64,000 bases of DNA from JAHEJN01 sp963787285 (GCA_963787285.1 CAWBCM010000001.1:186001-250000), one strand, 5' to 3'; positions 1-10,023 are shown, counted from the stretch's first letter. Numbers and translations are program-made. Notes: generated by a model not told the origin, from the sequence alone.

Positions 1-974
1 TCCTGCCGTATCACCGCGACCTCGACGTCGTCTTCGAGCGCCACCTCGGCAAGAGCAAGCTCGGCACCACCAAGCGCGGCATCGGTCCGGCCTACGCCGA
101 CAAAGCGGCACGGGTGGGTCTGCGGGTGCAGGATCTCTTCGACGAGAAGATCTTCCGGGCCAAGCTCGACGTGGCGTTGCGCCAGACGGGGAGCCTGCTC
201 TCGAAGGTGTACAACCGTCTGCCGCCCGCCGCCGAGGACATCTGCGAGCTCTATCTCGGCGAGTGTGCACCGGCACTCGAGCCGCACGTCGCCGACACGG
301 TGAAGCTGGTGCACGAAGCGTTGGAGGCCGGCCAGAACGTGCTCTTCGAGGGGGCTCAGGCCACGTTCCTCGATCTCGACCACGGCACCTACCCCTTCGT
401 CACCTCCTCGAATCCCACCGCCGGTGGCGCCTGTATCGGTGCCGGGGTCGGTCCCCGCCACATCGATCGGGTGATCGGCATCGCCAAGGCCTACACGACC
501 CGCGTCGGATCGGGTCCCTTTCCCACCGAGCTGTTCGACGAGGTGGGCAATTACCTCGTCGATGTCGGCCGCGAGTACGGCACCAACACGGGCCGTCGGC
601 GGCGCACGGGCTGGTTCGATGCGGTGATGCTGCGTCACGCCGTGCGCCTCAACTCGTTGAGCGACGTGGCGATCACCAAGCTCGACATCCTCGACGATCT
701 CAACGAGATCAAGGTGTGCGTCGCCTACGACATCGACGGCGTTCGGCACGAGTCGATGCCCTATCACCAGAGCGATCTTCACAAGGCCGAACCGATCTAC
801 GAGACGCTCCCCGGATGGAACACCTCCCTGAGCGACATCTCGAGACGTGAGCAGTTGCCGGCGGCGGCCACGGACTATCTGAACTTCGTCCAGGAACAGA
901 CCGGGGTGCCGGTATCGCTCGTCGGCGTCGGGCCGGGCCGCGCGCAGTACCTCCAGTTCAACGAGGTCGGCTGA
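1..974 (+). CDS. purA: Adenylosuccinate synthetase, 5' end outside window
   Basis: Joins IMP and aspartate using GTP to make adenylosuccinate, the first step of AMP synthesis from IMP. The frame is open from base 3 and about 323 codons are visible, so roughly the first 105 residues of a family of about 430 are missing. Family motifs seen are GTTKRGIGP, DHGTYPFVTSSNP and VGSGPFPTEL, with a C-terminal VGVGPGRAQYL that fits the usual base-binding end. An in-frame GTG at base 114 is internal and not the real start. purD follows two bases after the stop, so the two genes are probably co-transcribed. Confidence 0.95.
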   Translation, partial: LPYHRDLDVVFERHLGKSKLGTTKRGIGPAYADKAARVGLRVQDLFDEKIFRAKLDVALRQTGSLLSKVYNRLPPAAEDICELYLGECAPALEPHVADTVKLVHEALEAGQNVLFEGAQATFLDLDHGTYPFVTSSNPTAGGACIGAGVGPRHIDRVIGIAKAYTTRVGSGPFPTELFDEVGNYLVDVGREYGTNTGRRRRTGWFDAVMLRHAVRLNSLSDVAITKLDILDDLNEIKVCVAYDIDGVRHESMPYHQSDLHKAEPIYETLPGWNTSLSDISRREQLPAAATDYLNFVQEQTGVPVSLVGVGPGRAQYLQFNEVG

Positions 975-976
975 GC

Positions 977-2216
977 GTGCGCGCCGTGGTGGTCGGCGCG
1001 GGAGGACGTCGAGCACGCGCTCGCTCACGTCCTGGCTCGCACCTGCGAGGTCGTCGTCACACCGGGCAATCCGGGGATTCCCGGCTCGGTCGACACCTCG
1101 CCGACCGAGCTCGACGCCGAGCTCTTCGTGGTCGGACCCGAAGCCCCGTTGGTCGCAGGGCTGGCCGACCAGCTCCGGGCCCAGGGCAAGCGGGTGTTCG
1201 GACCCGGGGCCGACGGCGCACGGCTCGAAGGCTCGAAGGCCTACATGAAGCGGGTGTTGGTTGCGGCCGGCGTGCCCACCGCCCGTCACGGCTCGTTCAC
1301 CGACAAGGCCGAGGCGCTCGCCTATCTCGACACCATGGGTGACCTGTTCGTGATCAAGACCGACGGCCTCGCGGCCGGCAAGGGTGTCGTGGTCACCACC
1401 GACCGAAGGGAGGCCGTCGATGCCGTCGAGCGGTATCTCTCGGGGGAGGCCTTCGGTGATGCGGGCCGGACCTGCGTGATCGAGGAAGGGCTCACCGGGC
1501 CCGAGTTGTCGTTGCTGGCCGTGTGCGACGGTCGATCGGCGGTGGCGCTGTCGCCGGCCCAGGACTTCAAGCGGGTGGGCGACGGCGACGTCGGTCCGAA
1601 CACCGGTGGTATGGGTGCTTACTCCCCCGTGCCCTTCGCCAGCCACGAGCTCGTCGACCAGGTGATGGACGAATCGGTCGCGCCCACTCTCGACGCACTG
1701 CGCAACGAGGGCGTCGACTACCGAGGGGTGCTGTACGCCGGGCTCATGCTGACCCCCACCGGACCGAAGATGCTCGAATACAATGTTCGCTTCGGCGACC
1801 CCGAGGCGCAGGTGGTACTGCCCCAGTTCACGTCCGATCTCGGCGAACTGCTCACCGCCGCCGCCGACGGTGATCTCGGGTCGGTCCCCCCACCGACCTT
1901 CGGCGGGCACTGGGTCACGGTGGTGTGCGCCGCGGCCGGATATCCGAGAGCACCTCGCACCGGCGAGACCATCTCGGGCGTCGACCGGGCCAACGCCCGC
2001 GACGGTGTCACGGTCTTCTGCGCCGGCGTGGCCCGGGACCCCGAGGGACGTTTGGTCACCAACGGAGGTCGGGTGATGGCGGTCACCGCCTCGGGCGACA
2101 CGCTCGCGGCGGCCCGGAGGTTGGCCTACACCGCGGTCGACGACATCTCCTGGGCCGGACGCCATGTTCGCCGCGACATCGCTCGACGAGCGGCCGAAGG
2201 TCCGCCTCCATCATGA
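977..2216 (+). CDS. purD: Phosphoribosylamine-glycine ligase, with apparent +1 frameshift
   Basis: ATP-grasp enzyme that joins glycine to phosphoribosylamine in purine synthesis. The N-terminus MRAVVVGAGGR starts at GTG 977 in one frame. The rest (EHALAHVLART, then the ATP-grasp body with GGMGAYSP and EYNVRFGDPEAQ) lies in the next frame from base 1011. One extra base near 1010 breaks the gene, and removing it restores the family motif GAGGREHAL. Without the shift the first usable start in the long frame is GTG 1128, which would lose the Rossmann-like N-domain. The stop overlaps the purB start as ATGA. A sequencing or assembly indel is the simplest explanation; a true mutation in an essential-type gene is less likely. 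Confidence 0.88.
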
Positions 2217-3667
2217 ACGGCGCTCCGCCCCGCGACCACCGCCGGCCCGTGACGATCGCCAACGTGCTCGCGGCACGGTACGCCTCGCCGGCCATGGTCG
2301 CGATCTGGTCACCCGAGAACAAGGTTCGGCTGGAGCGTCGCCTGTGGATCGCGGTGCTACGGGCTCAGATCGATCTGGGTATCGATGTGGCTCCCGAGGT
2401 CGTCGACGCCTACGAAGCGGTGGTCGACGACATCGACCTCGGTTCCATCGAGGCGCGTGAGCGCATCACGCGCCACGATGTCAAGGCGCGGATCGACGAA
2501 TTCTGTGCGTTGGCCGGTCATGAGCACATCCACAAGGGCATGACGTCGCGTGATCTGACCGAGAACGTCGAACAGCTCCAGATCCGATCGGCGCTCGAGC
2601 TCGTTCGCGAGCGGACCGTTGCGGTTCTGGCCATGATGGCGAGCCGAGCGAGCGAGCTCGCCGAGCTGGCGATGGTGGGTCGTAGTCACAACGTCGCCGC
2701 GCAGGTGACGACGCTCGGGAAACGCTTCGCCAACGCCGCCGAGGAGACGCTGCAGTCCTTTGCCCGCATCGACGAACTGCTGCAGCGGTACCCCGTGCGC
2801 GGCCTCAAGGGTCCGGTGGGCACCCAGCAAGACCTCCTCGATCTCCTCGACGGCGATGCCTCAAAGGTCGACGAGCTCGAACAACGGGTGGCGACCCACC
2901 TCGGGTTCGAGCACGGTCTCGATTCCGTGGGCCAGGTGTACCCGCGGTCCCTCGACCTCGACGTCGTGAGCGCCCTGGTGCAGCTCGGATCGGGTCCGGC
3001 CAATCTGGCCAACACGCTGCGGCTCATGGCCGGGCACGAGCTGGCCACCGAAGGGTTTCGACCGGGCCAGGTCGGATCCTCGGCCATGCCCCACAAGATG
3101 AACAGTCGATCGTCGGAACGCATCAACGGGTTCGAGGCCATCCTCCGCGGCCACCTCACCATGGTGGGTTCGCTGGCCGGCGATCAGTGGAACGAGGGCG
3201 ACGTCAGCTGCTCGGTGGTCCGCCGGGTCGCATTGCCCGACGCCTTCTTCGCCATCGACGGCATGATCGAGACCACGCTCACCGTTCTCGCCGACTTCGG
3301 GGTCTACCCCGCCGTCGTTGCCGAGGAGCTCGACCGGTACCTGCCGTTCCTCGCCACGACGAAGCTGCTCGTCGCCGCGGTCAAAGCGGGCCTCGGTCGA
3401 GAAGTTGCCCACGAGATCATCAAGGAGCATGCGGTTGCCGCGGCGCTCGCGCGGCGCGATGTGGGCGGCGACAACCCGTTCTTCGAGCGTCTGGGAGCCG
3501 ACGAACGGTTCCCGCTCGACCGCGCCGGCATCGAAGGCTCGATCGGGGCACCGATCGATCTGGCCGGCCTGTCGGTACGCCAGGTCGCCGCCATCGCCGG
3601 GCGCGTCCAGGAGGTCGTCGACCGGTTTCCGGGGGCCGACCGGTACCGGCCCGCGTCGATCCTGTAG
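2213..3667 (+). CDS. purB: Adenylosuccinate lyase
   Basis: Cleaves fumarate from SAICAR and from adenylosuccinate, so it acts in both the IMP and AMP branches. The product is 484 residues, normal for the family. The fumarase/aspartase-superfamily signature GSSAMPHKMNSRSSER lies in the C-terminal half, and the motifs HKGMTSRDLTEN and GRSHNVAAQVTTLG carry the expected active-site region. The ATG at 2213 was chosen because it overlaps the purD stop (ATGA) and because family similarity begins within a few residues (TIANVLAARYASP). The frame is open further upstream but that part is an artefact of overlap with purD. Confidence 0.96.
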   Translation: MNGAPPRDHRRPVTIANVLAARYASPAMVAIWSPENKVRLERRLWIAVLRAQIDLGIDVAPEVVDAYEAVVDDIDLGSIEARERITRHDVKARIDEFCALAGHEHIHKGMTSRDLTENVEQLQIRSALELVRERTVAVLAMMASRASELAELAMVGRSHNVAAQVTTLGKRFANAAEETLQSFARIDELLQRYPVRGLKGPVGTQQDLLDLLDGDASKVDELEQRVATHLGFEHGLDSVGQVYPRSLDLDVVSALVQLGSGPANLANTLRLMAGHELATEGFRPGQVGSSAMPHKMNSRSSERINGFEAILRGHLTMVGSLAGDQWNEGDVSCSVVRRVALPDAFFAIDGMIETTLTVLADFGVYPAVVAEELDRYLPFLATTKLLVAAVKAGLGREVAHEIIKEHAVAAALARRDVGGDNPFFERLGADERFPLDRAGIEGSIGAPIDLAGLSVRQVAAIAGRVQEVVDRFPGADRYRPASIL

Positions 3668-3751
3668 CACGAACTACGGCCCGGCTCGACCAAGGCCACC
3701 ACGGCGCCAGTAGGCTCGACCGGTTCGTTTCGACCTTTTTGGAGTGGCAGC

Positions 3752-4642
3752 GTGACCTGGGCCATCGACTTGCCCCTGCTCTACTCGGGCAAGGTGCGTG
3801 ACATCTACGACGCCGGAGGTGACCACCTGCTGATGGTCACCTCCGACCGCATCTCCGCCTTCGACGTCGTGATGAACGAGACCGTTCCCGACAAGGGCCG
3901 TGTGCTCACCGCGATGAGCGCGTTCTGGTTCGACGCCATGGCCGATGTCGCCCCCAACCACCTCGTCTCCACCTCGATCGTCGATCTTCCCGACGGGGCC
4001 GACGATCGTGATCTCACCGGTCGCTTCCTGTTGTGTCGCCGGGCCGACATGTTGCCGATCGAGTGCGTGGTTCGCGGCTACCTCGCCGGCTCGGCCTGGA
4101 GCGAGTACCAGCGCAGCAGCACCATGCACGGTGTCGAACTGCCGGCGGGTCTGCTCGAGGCTTCGAAGCTGCCCGAACCGGTCTTCACCCCGGCGACCAA
4201 GGCCGCCGACGGAGACCACGACATCAACATCTCCTTCGACGAAGCCGCCGAGCTGGTCGGCCGTTCCCTCGCCGACAAGGCGCGCGACGTGTCGATCGAC
4301 CTGTATCGAAAGGGCGCCGAGCTGGCCGCGGCGCGCGGCGTCATCATCGCCGACACCAAGTTCGAGCTCGGCCTGGTCGACGGTGAGCTCGTCGTGGCCG
4401 ACGAGATGCTCACCCCTGACTCCTCGCGGTTCTGGCCCGCCGATGGCCATGTCGCCGGCCGCACTCCACAATCATTCGACAAGCAGCCGCTCCGAGACTT
4501 CCTCGACGGCCTCGCGTGGGACAAGACCCCACCACCTCCCTCCCTGCCCGACGAGGTCGTCGCCGCCAGCCGGTCACGCTACGTCGAGGCCTACGAGCGC
4601 ATCACTGGCCGTCGGTTCGCCGACTGGCCCGGTGTCGCCTGA
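3752..4642 (+). CDS. purC: SAICAR synthase
   Basis: Phosphoribosylaminoimidazole-succinocarboxamide synthase, which adds aspartate to CAIR with ATP. The 296-residue product opens with LLYSGKVRDIYD and SAFDVVMNETVPDKG and contains KFELGLVDGELVVADE, all typical of this family. The start is GTG 3752, with a GGAG element seven bases upstream. An 84-base gap separates it from purB, and a TAGGCT hexamer near 3702 could be the -10 box of a separate promoter. Confidence 0.95.
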   Translation: MTWAIDLPLLYSGKVRDIYDAGGDHLLMVTSDRISAFDVVMNETVPDKGRVLTAMSAFWFDAMADVAPNHLVSTSIVDLPDGADDRDLTGRFLLCRRADMLPIECVVRGYLAGSAWSEYQRSSTMHGVELPAGLLEASKLPEPVFTPATKAADGDHDINISFDEAAELVGRSLADKARDVSIDLYRKGAELAAARGVIIADTKFELGLVDGELVVADEMLTPDSSRFWPADGHVAGRTPQSFDKQPLRDFLDGLAWDKTPPPPSLPDEVVAASRSRYVEAYERITGRRFADWPGVA

Positions 4643-4656
4643 CCGAAAGACCCCCT

Positions 4657-6504
4657 GTGTCCCTCACCTCCCGCGCCGATCTGCGCAATGTCGCCATGGT
4701 CGCGCACGTCGATCACGGCAAGACCACTCTCGTCGATGCACTGCTCCGTCAGGCCGGCGGCTTCCGCGAGGGCGCCGAGATGGTCGAGCGCGTCATGGAC
4801 TCGATGGATCTCGAGAAGGAGAAGGGCATCACCATCCTCGCCAAGAACACCGCGGTCCGGTACAAGGGCGTGAAGATCAACATCGTCGACACGCCCGGCC
4901 ACGCCGACTTCGGTGGCGAGGTCGAGCGTGCACTCACGATGGTCGACGCGGTCGTGCTGCTGGTCGACGCGAGCGAGGGTCCGCTGCCCCAGACCCGATT
5001 CGTGCTCCGCAAGGCCCTCGAGATCGACCTGCCCGTGATTCTCGTGGTCAACAAGATCGACCGACCCGATGCCCGCATCGCCGAGGTCATCGACGAGGTG
5101 TACGAGCTGTTCCTCGATCTCGATGCCGAGGAGCACCACATCGAGTTCCCGATCGTCTACACGGTCGCTCGCGAAGGCACCGCAACCCTCGACCTGGACG
5201 TACCCGGCACCGACATGAGCCCGCTGTTCGACGTGTTGCTCGAACACGTGCCCGCCCCGGTGTACGACACCGATCATCCGATGCGAGCGTGGGTCACCAA
5301 TCTCGATGCCTCGCCCTATGTGGGGCGCATCGCCGTGTGTCGTGTCGAGCACGGCACGATCAAACGGGGCAGCACCATCGCGTGGTGCAGAGCCGACGGC
5401 ACCGTCGCCGCCGCCAAGGTCGGGACGCTCCAGGTCACCGAATCGCTCGATCGAATCGACGTCGACGAAGCCGGACCCGGCGAGCTCATCGGCATCTCGG
5501 GTATCCCCGAGGTCACCATCGGCGAGACCCTGGCGGATCTCGACGATCCTCGACCGTTCCCGGCCATCACCGTCGACGAGCCCACCCTCTCGATGACGAT
5601 CGGCGCCAACACGTCACCGTTGGCCGGCAAGGACGGCTCCAAGGTCACTGCTCGCCAGATCAAGGATCGGCTCGACAAGGAACTGGTCGGCAACGTGTCG
5701 ATCCGGGTCCTCGACACCGAGCGTCCCGATGCCTGGGAGGTCCAGGGGCGAGGCGAGCTCCAACTGGCGATTCTCATCGAGAGCATGCGACGCGAGGGCT
5801 TCGAGCTCACCGTCGGTAAACCCGAAGTGGTCACCCGCGTGATCGACGACAAGGTGCACGAGCCCACCGAACGGCTCACCATCGATGTTCCCGAAGAACA
5901 CGTGGGTGCCGTCACCGGGCTGCTGGGCGAACGCAAGGGCCGGCTCGAGAACATGACCAACCACGGCACCGGTTGGGTGCGCCTGGACTACGTGGTGCCG
6001 GCGAGGGCGCTCATCGGATTCCGCACCGAGTTCATGACCGAGACGCGCGGCACCGGCATGTTGCACCACATCTTCGAGGGCTGGACGCCGTGGATGGGCG
6101 AATTGCGGATGCGACCCAACGGTGCCGTCGTCGCCGACCGCACCGGCCAGACCACCGGCTACGCGATCCAGATGCTGCAGGAGCGCACGTCGCTCTACAT
6201 CGGCCCCGGCGTTGCGGTGTACGAGGGCATGATCGTCGGCGAGAACGCCCGGTCCGAGGACATGGACGTGAACATCGTCCGGGAGAAGCAGCTCACCAAC
6301 ATGCGCACCTCGTCATCGGACGACACCATCCGGCTCACTCCTCCGAAGCTCTTGTCGCTCGAGCAGGCACTCGAAACCATCGGCGACGACGAGTGCGTCG
6401 AGATCACGCCGAACGTGGTCCGGCTGCGCAAGGTCCTGCTCGCCAGCACCGATCGCGCTCGCATCGCCAAGGCCAAGAAGAACGCCAGGGAATCGGCTTC
6501 CTGA
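4657..6504 (+). CDS. typA: Translational GTPase TypA/BipA
   Basis: Ribosome-binding GTPase of the EF-G/LepA class, involved in ribosome assembly and stress adaptation. The product is 615 residues. G1 is AHVDHGKTTL, G3 is DTPGHADFGGE and G4 is NKIDRP. Domain order is GTPase, domain II, EF-G-like domain III/V and the TypA-specific C-terminal domain containing MLHHIFEGWTPW. The GTG at 4657 is chosen because family similarity begins a few codons later (LRNVAMVAHVDHG); the longer open frame upstream is purC antiphase. Its position inside a purine cluster is not a standard functional link. Confidence 0.95.
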   Translation: MSLTSRADLRNVAMVAHVDHGKTTLVDALLRQAGGFREGAEMVERVMDSMDLEKEKGITILAKNTAVRYKGVKINIVDTPGHADFGGEVERALTMVDAVVLLVDASEGPLPQTRFVLRKALEIDLPVILVVNKIDRPDARIAEVIDEVYELFLDLDAEEHHIEFPIVYTVAREGTATLDLDVPGTDMSPLFDVLLEHVPAPVYDTDHPMRAWVTNLDASPYVGRIAVCRVEHGTIKRGSTIAWCRADGTVAAAKVGTLQVTESLDRIDVDEAGPGELIGISGIPEVTIGETLADLDDPRPFPAITVDEPTLSMTIGANTSPLAGKDGSKVTARQIKDRLDKELVGNVSIRVLDTERPDAWEVQGRGELQLAILIESMRREGFELTVGKPEVVTRVIDDKVHEPTERLTIDVPEEHVGAVTGLLGERKGRLENMTNHGTGWVRLDYVVPARALIGFRTEFMTETRGTGMLHHIFEGWTPWMGELRMRPNGAVVADRTGQTTGYAIQMLQERTSLYIGPGVAVYEGMIVGENARSEDMDVNIVREKQLTNMRTSSSDDTIRLTPPKLLSLEQALETIGDDECVEITPNVVRLRKVLLASTDRARIAKAKKNARESAS

Positions 6505-6530
6505 TCGACTCCGTATGCGAGGATGAGCCC

Positions 6531-6797
6531 ATGATCTTCTCCGCCACCGTGCAGATCACCCTGCGGCCCGGCATCTCCGATCCGGCCGGTTCCACCATCG
6601 AGCGGTCGCTGCCCACCCTCGGGTTCGACGGCGTCAGCGACGTCCGTGTCGGCAAGCTCGTGACCTTCGCCGTCAATGCACCCGACGAGGCCGCGGCCAA
6701 GGCCGAGGTCGACGATCTGTGTCGGCGCTTCCTCAGCAATCCCGTGATCGAAGATGCCTCCGTTTCGCTCGAGCAAGCGGTGGACGCCTCGGCATGA
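6531..6797 (+). CDS. purS: FGAM synthase subunit PurS
   Basis: Small dimeric subunit that bridges PurL and PurQ in the three-part FGAM synthetase. The product is 88 residues, close to the normal length, beginning MIFSATVQITLRPGISDPAG and containing the conserved FDGVSDVRVGK segment. The stop overlaps the purQ start (ATGA), the usual purS-purQ coupling. purL is separated from them by a 4.4-kb block. Confidence 0.92.
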   Translation: MIFSATVQITLRPGISDPAGSTIERSLPTLGFDGVSDVRVGKLVTFAVNAPDEAAAKAEVDDLCRRFLSNPVIEDASVSLEQAVDASA

Positions 6798-7468
6798 CGG
6801 TCAGCGTCGGGGTCGTCGTCTTCCCGGGTACCAACTGCGAGCTCGACGTGATCGAAGCCGTTTCCGAGGTGGGCGGAATCGGCCGCCTTCTGTGGCACGG
6901 CGACGAATCGGTCGGTGACGTCGACGCCGTCGTCGTTCCCGGTGGCTTCGCACACGGCGACTACCTGCGGCCGGGCGCCATCGCCCGCTTCAGTCCCATG
7001 ATGGCGTCGATCGGTGACTTCGCCCGCGACGGCGGACCAGTCGTCGGCATCTGCAACGGCTTCCAGGTGCTCACCGAGGCCGGCCTGCTCCCGGGCGCAC
7101 TCCAGAAGAACGCCGGACTGAAGTTCCGCTGTGGCATGGCCGACCTCGTCGTTGCGTCGAATCGTTCGGTGCTCACCGCCGAGTGTGCGGTCGGCGAAAC
7201 CCTCCGGATTCCCATCAATCACTTCGAGGGCAACTACACCTGTGACGCCGAGACGCTGGCCCGCCTGCGCGCAGATGATCGCATCGTGCTCCGCTACGCC
7301 GACAACCCCAACGGCTCGGTCGACGACATCGCCGGGATCTGCAACGAGGGCGGCAACGTGGTCGGTCTCATGCCCCATCCCGAACGGGCGAGCCACTCGC
7401 TGCTCGGAAGCACCGACGGCCTCAAGCTGTTCGCCGGACTACTGAACGGCGCCACGGCCACCGTGTGA
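6794..7468 (+). CDS. purQ: FGAM synthase glutaminase subunit PurQ
   Basis: Class I glutamine amidotransferase that supplies ammonia to PurL. The product is 224 residues. The nucleophilic cysteine is in GICNGFQVLTEAG, and the catalytic His/Glu pair is in MPHPERAS near the C-terminus. The start ATG overlaps the purS stop. The gene ends 30 bases before a convergent gene on the minus strand. Confidence 0.95.
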   Translation: MTVSVGVVVFPGTNCELDVIEAVSEVGGIGRLLWHGDESVGDVDAVVVPGGFAHGDYLRPGAIARFSPMMASIGDFARDGGPVVGICNGFQVLTEAGLLPGALQKNAGLKFRCGMADLVVASNRSVLTAECAVGETLRIPINHFEGNYTCDAETLARLRADDRIVLRYADNPNGSVDDIAGICNEGGNVVGLMPHPERASHSLLGSTDGLKLFAGLLNGATATV

Positions 7469-7497
7469 GTCGCAACGCCGACAGGGACTCGATCGAT

Positions 7498-9411
7498 TCA
7501 GGTGATGGCGGCGATCACCGACGAGCGAATCGTCGACTGATCGGCGCGCCACCGGAGGGCGGCTCTGCGGGCCAGCGTTCGGCGATCGTCGAGCTCAGCG
7601 AGAGCACGGCCCACGGCGTCGACGACGGCGCCCGGGGACGACCGGTCGAACCACGCCGTGCCGGAGTCGTAGCGTCGGGCGATGTCAGCCATCGAGCTCG
7701 CGGCCGGAACGACCTGCACCTTTCCCGTGGCCATGCCTTCGAGGAAGATCCCCGACGCCGCGACCTGGTAGCGGTCGGTGTAGGGCAGAACCATGACGTC
7801 GATGGTCTCGACGAGACGTCGATACTCGTGCTCGGTGACTCCGACCGGAACGTGCTCGACCGCGTCGTGGTCGAGCACGTCGGCGAGGCGGGCGGCGACC
7901 GCTCGGCCGAACAGGCGACGCACCCGGTCGACATCGACTTGGAGCACAACTCGGATTCGTGACTTCTGCGACGAGAGAAGCGCCTCGACGACCGGCGCGA
8001 GGAGCTCGGGGCCGCGCTCGAGCCGGGTCCCACCGAGATGGCCGATGGTGATTGCTTCCCGACCGGTTCTCGTCCCGAGCGCGAGTCGGGTCGCAGGCAG
8101 ATACGGAGTGAGGAGCACAGCGACGGAAGGGGGGAGCCGACGGCGGAGGAAGGCCGTGCCCGCATCGGTCTCGGCGGTGACGAGCAGCCGGGTGCCGCGG
8201 AGCTCGGCCGCCTGTTCGGCGATGTCGTCCCAGAGCGTCAGGGCGATGTCGTGGTGGGGGTGGCGCGGCGACAGGTAGTCGGTGTCGACCAGCCCGGCGA
8301 CGGCGACCCGCTCGTGGGGCCCGTCGGTGGCATGCAGCCACGAGATGAGTCCGCCGATGGTGCTGAGTCGGCAACTGTGATCGACGACGAGTCGTCGGTC
8401 GGCCAGGGAGTGGCGAGCCACGAGCTCCTGAGCGTAGGCATCGTTGAACCGTCGGACGGATCGATCCGTTGTCGCCCATTCCACCGGAACCGTCGGCTCG
8501 AGCGAGAAATGGGGCGTACTGTCGAGATCCTCGGCCAGCCGCGATCGGTCGAATCGTCGATGGGTCAGGATCTCGACGGGACCGAGCCCGTGCTCGCCGA
8601 GCCAATCGCACCAGAAGCGGGTGAGGGCGAGGTGGTGTCCGTCGAGCGCCGACAGCATGGGGGCGAGGATCGCGGTCGTCACGTTCGCCGAGGCGACGAC
8701 GGCCGGGAATTCGAAGAACGCCTCGCGAGCGAGGTCTGCCCGGCCCGAAGCGATGAGCCCCCAGGTGATCTGGCGCTGCGACTCGCGTCGGGTCTCTCCC
8801 GAAACGAGCGCGCCGTCGATCAGTCCCGTGAGCAGCGCGGCCACTCGCTCGTCTTCGCCCCGTCGGGCGTGGCATCGGGCCAAGGCGATCGTTTGCGAGT
8901 GGGTGAGCTCGTGGTCGTCGGCCAGCCGCCGGTAGTGCTCGATCGCCTCGGCCGGCCGATCCCGGTGCTCGGCCGACAAGGCGAGGCCATGACACGCCAC
9001 GCCATCGTCGGGCACGAGGTCGATGACGGTCCGCCAGGCCCGTTCGGCCTCGGACCACCGATGGTCGGCTGCAGCGATCCGGGCGATTGTGCCCCACACC
9101 TCGGGTCGATCGGGATGGTGGGTCCTGGCCCGGTCGAGGTGCGAGTCGCACGCTCCCCGGTCCCCTCTCTTGGAGGCGATCTCGGCCAGATGGAGCGCCG
9201 CCCACAAGTTCGTCGGATCGAGCTGCAGGATGGCCGTCCAGTGGAGTGCGGCCCGGTCGCCGTCGCCGAGCTCGGTGGCACGCTGGGCGAGGCAGACGAG
9301 CGGCCCGACCTCGTCGGGCCACCGGCGACGAGCAGCGTCGAGTCGACGCGAGCACTCGGAAGGATCGCCGAGTCGACCGACGAGGACCGCCGATCGCAGG
9401 TGGGCCCACAT
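7498..9411 (-). CDS. TPR protein with C-terminal glycosyltransferase-like domain
   Basis: A 637-residue protein of unknown role. The N-terminal half is a run of tetratricopeptide-like helices, for example ALHWTAILQLDPTNLWAAL. The C-terminal third looks like a GT-B/GT4 nucleotide-sugar domain: ASGIFLEGMATGKVQVVP resembles the conserved E-x7-E-like region. No signal peptide is visible. The first ATG is at 9411, but the same frame is open to 9525 and encodes another TPR-like segment (ALWTEVLRLDPSH) with no ATG, GTG or TTG. The real start may therefore be a CTG at 9525, whose CTGA overlaps the stop of the upstream gene. Surface glycan or protein glycosylation is a guess only. Confidence 0.7.
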   Translation of the reverse strand: MWAHLRSAVLVGRLGDPSECSRRLDAARRRWPDEVGPLVCLAQRATELGDGDRAALHWTAILQLDPTNLWAALHLAEIASKRGDRGACDSHLDRARTHHPDRPEVWGTIARIAAADHRWSEAERAWRTVIDLVPDDGVACHGLALSAEHRDRPAEAIEHYRRLADDHELTHSQTIALARCHARRGEDERVAALLTGLIDGALVSGETRRESQRQITWGLIASGRADLAREAFFEFPAVVASANVTTAILAPMLSALDGHHLALTRFWCDWLGEHGLGPVEILTHRRFDRSRLAEDLDSTPHFSLEPTVPVEWATTDRSVRRFNDAYAQELVARHSLADRRLVVDHSCRLSTIGGLISWLHATDGPHERVAVAGLVDTDYLSPRHPHHDIALTLWDDIAEQAAELRGTRLLVTAETDAGTAFLRRRLPPSVAVLLTPYLPATRLALGTRTGREAITIGHLGGTRLERGPELLAPVVEALLSSQKSRIRVVLQVDVDRVRRLFGRAVAARLADVLDHDAVEHVPVGVTEHEYRRLVETIDVMVLPYTDRYQVAASGIFLEGMATGKVQVVPAASSMADIARRYDSGTAWFDRSSPGAVVDAVGRALAELDDRRTLARRAALRWRADQSTIRSSVIAAIT

Positions 9412-9521
9412 GTGGCTCGGATCGAGTCGGAGGACCTCGGTCCAGAGGGCGAGCGCCTCGGGTCGATCGTCGACCGACTCGGCGTGTCGGGCCGACCCGA
9501 CGAGGGTCGCGAGCTCGACGC

Positions 9522-9944
9522 TCAGCGCGCGATACCCGCGGCCTTGAGCACGGCCGGGCTGACGCCGAGCTCGCGCCAGGCCGCATACGAGATGCCCTTG
9601 CGCTCGCCGTAACCACGAGCGGCGGCGACGAACTCGGCCTCGAGCGCGGAGAGATCGATGATCGTCTCCGCCGCCTCGAGCTCGCTTTCGAGGTCCATTC
9701 GTTCCTGGATGAGGTTGAGCCGGGTGACAGGGTCCGCTGATGGGAGCTCCTGGGTGACCGCGACCAGACGCTTTCGCATCGACTCTGGGCTACGGCGACG
9801 ACCGCGTCGCGGCTTGTGGGCCTCGAGCGCCTCGAGGTAGTTGCGGACGGCTCGGCCCTGGGTGCGCCCTTCGGCCATCGCCGCTTTGTGCTCGTCGGTG
9901 AGGGCGACGGGACCGCGTTTGTTTGCTTTTCTGGTGTCTGCCAT
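9522..9944 (-). CDS. Conserved hypothetical protein with basic N-terminal half
   Basis: A 140-residue cytoplasmic-type protein. Residues 1-60 are rich in Lys and Arg (for example KPRRGRRRSPES), the middle is acidic and likely helical (RMDLESELEAAE), and the C-terminus is GISYAAWRELGVSPAVLKAAGI. I recall this C-terminal pattern from actinobacterial proteins of unknown function, and it has a nucleic-acid-binding look, but I cannot name a family. The start chosen is MADTRKANK at 9944; an upstream in-frame ATG at 9992 would add 16 residues. Its stop overlaps the open frame of the TPR protein, suggesting translational coupling. Confidence 0.65.
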   Translation of the reverse strand: MADTRKANKRGPVALTDEHKAAMAEGRTQGRAVRNYLEALEAHKPRRGRRRSPESMRKRLVAVTQELPSADPVTRLNLIQERMDLESELEAAETIIDLSALEAEFVAAARGYGERKGISYAAWRELGVSPAVLKAAGIAR

Positions 9945-10023
9945 GGGTCCATAGTTGCCGGAACGCATCGAAAACAAAACCGCGGGCTTCATAGGGGTCG
10001 ATCAGCGGGCCGAAACGGCTGGC

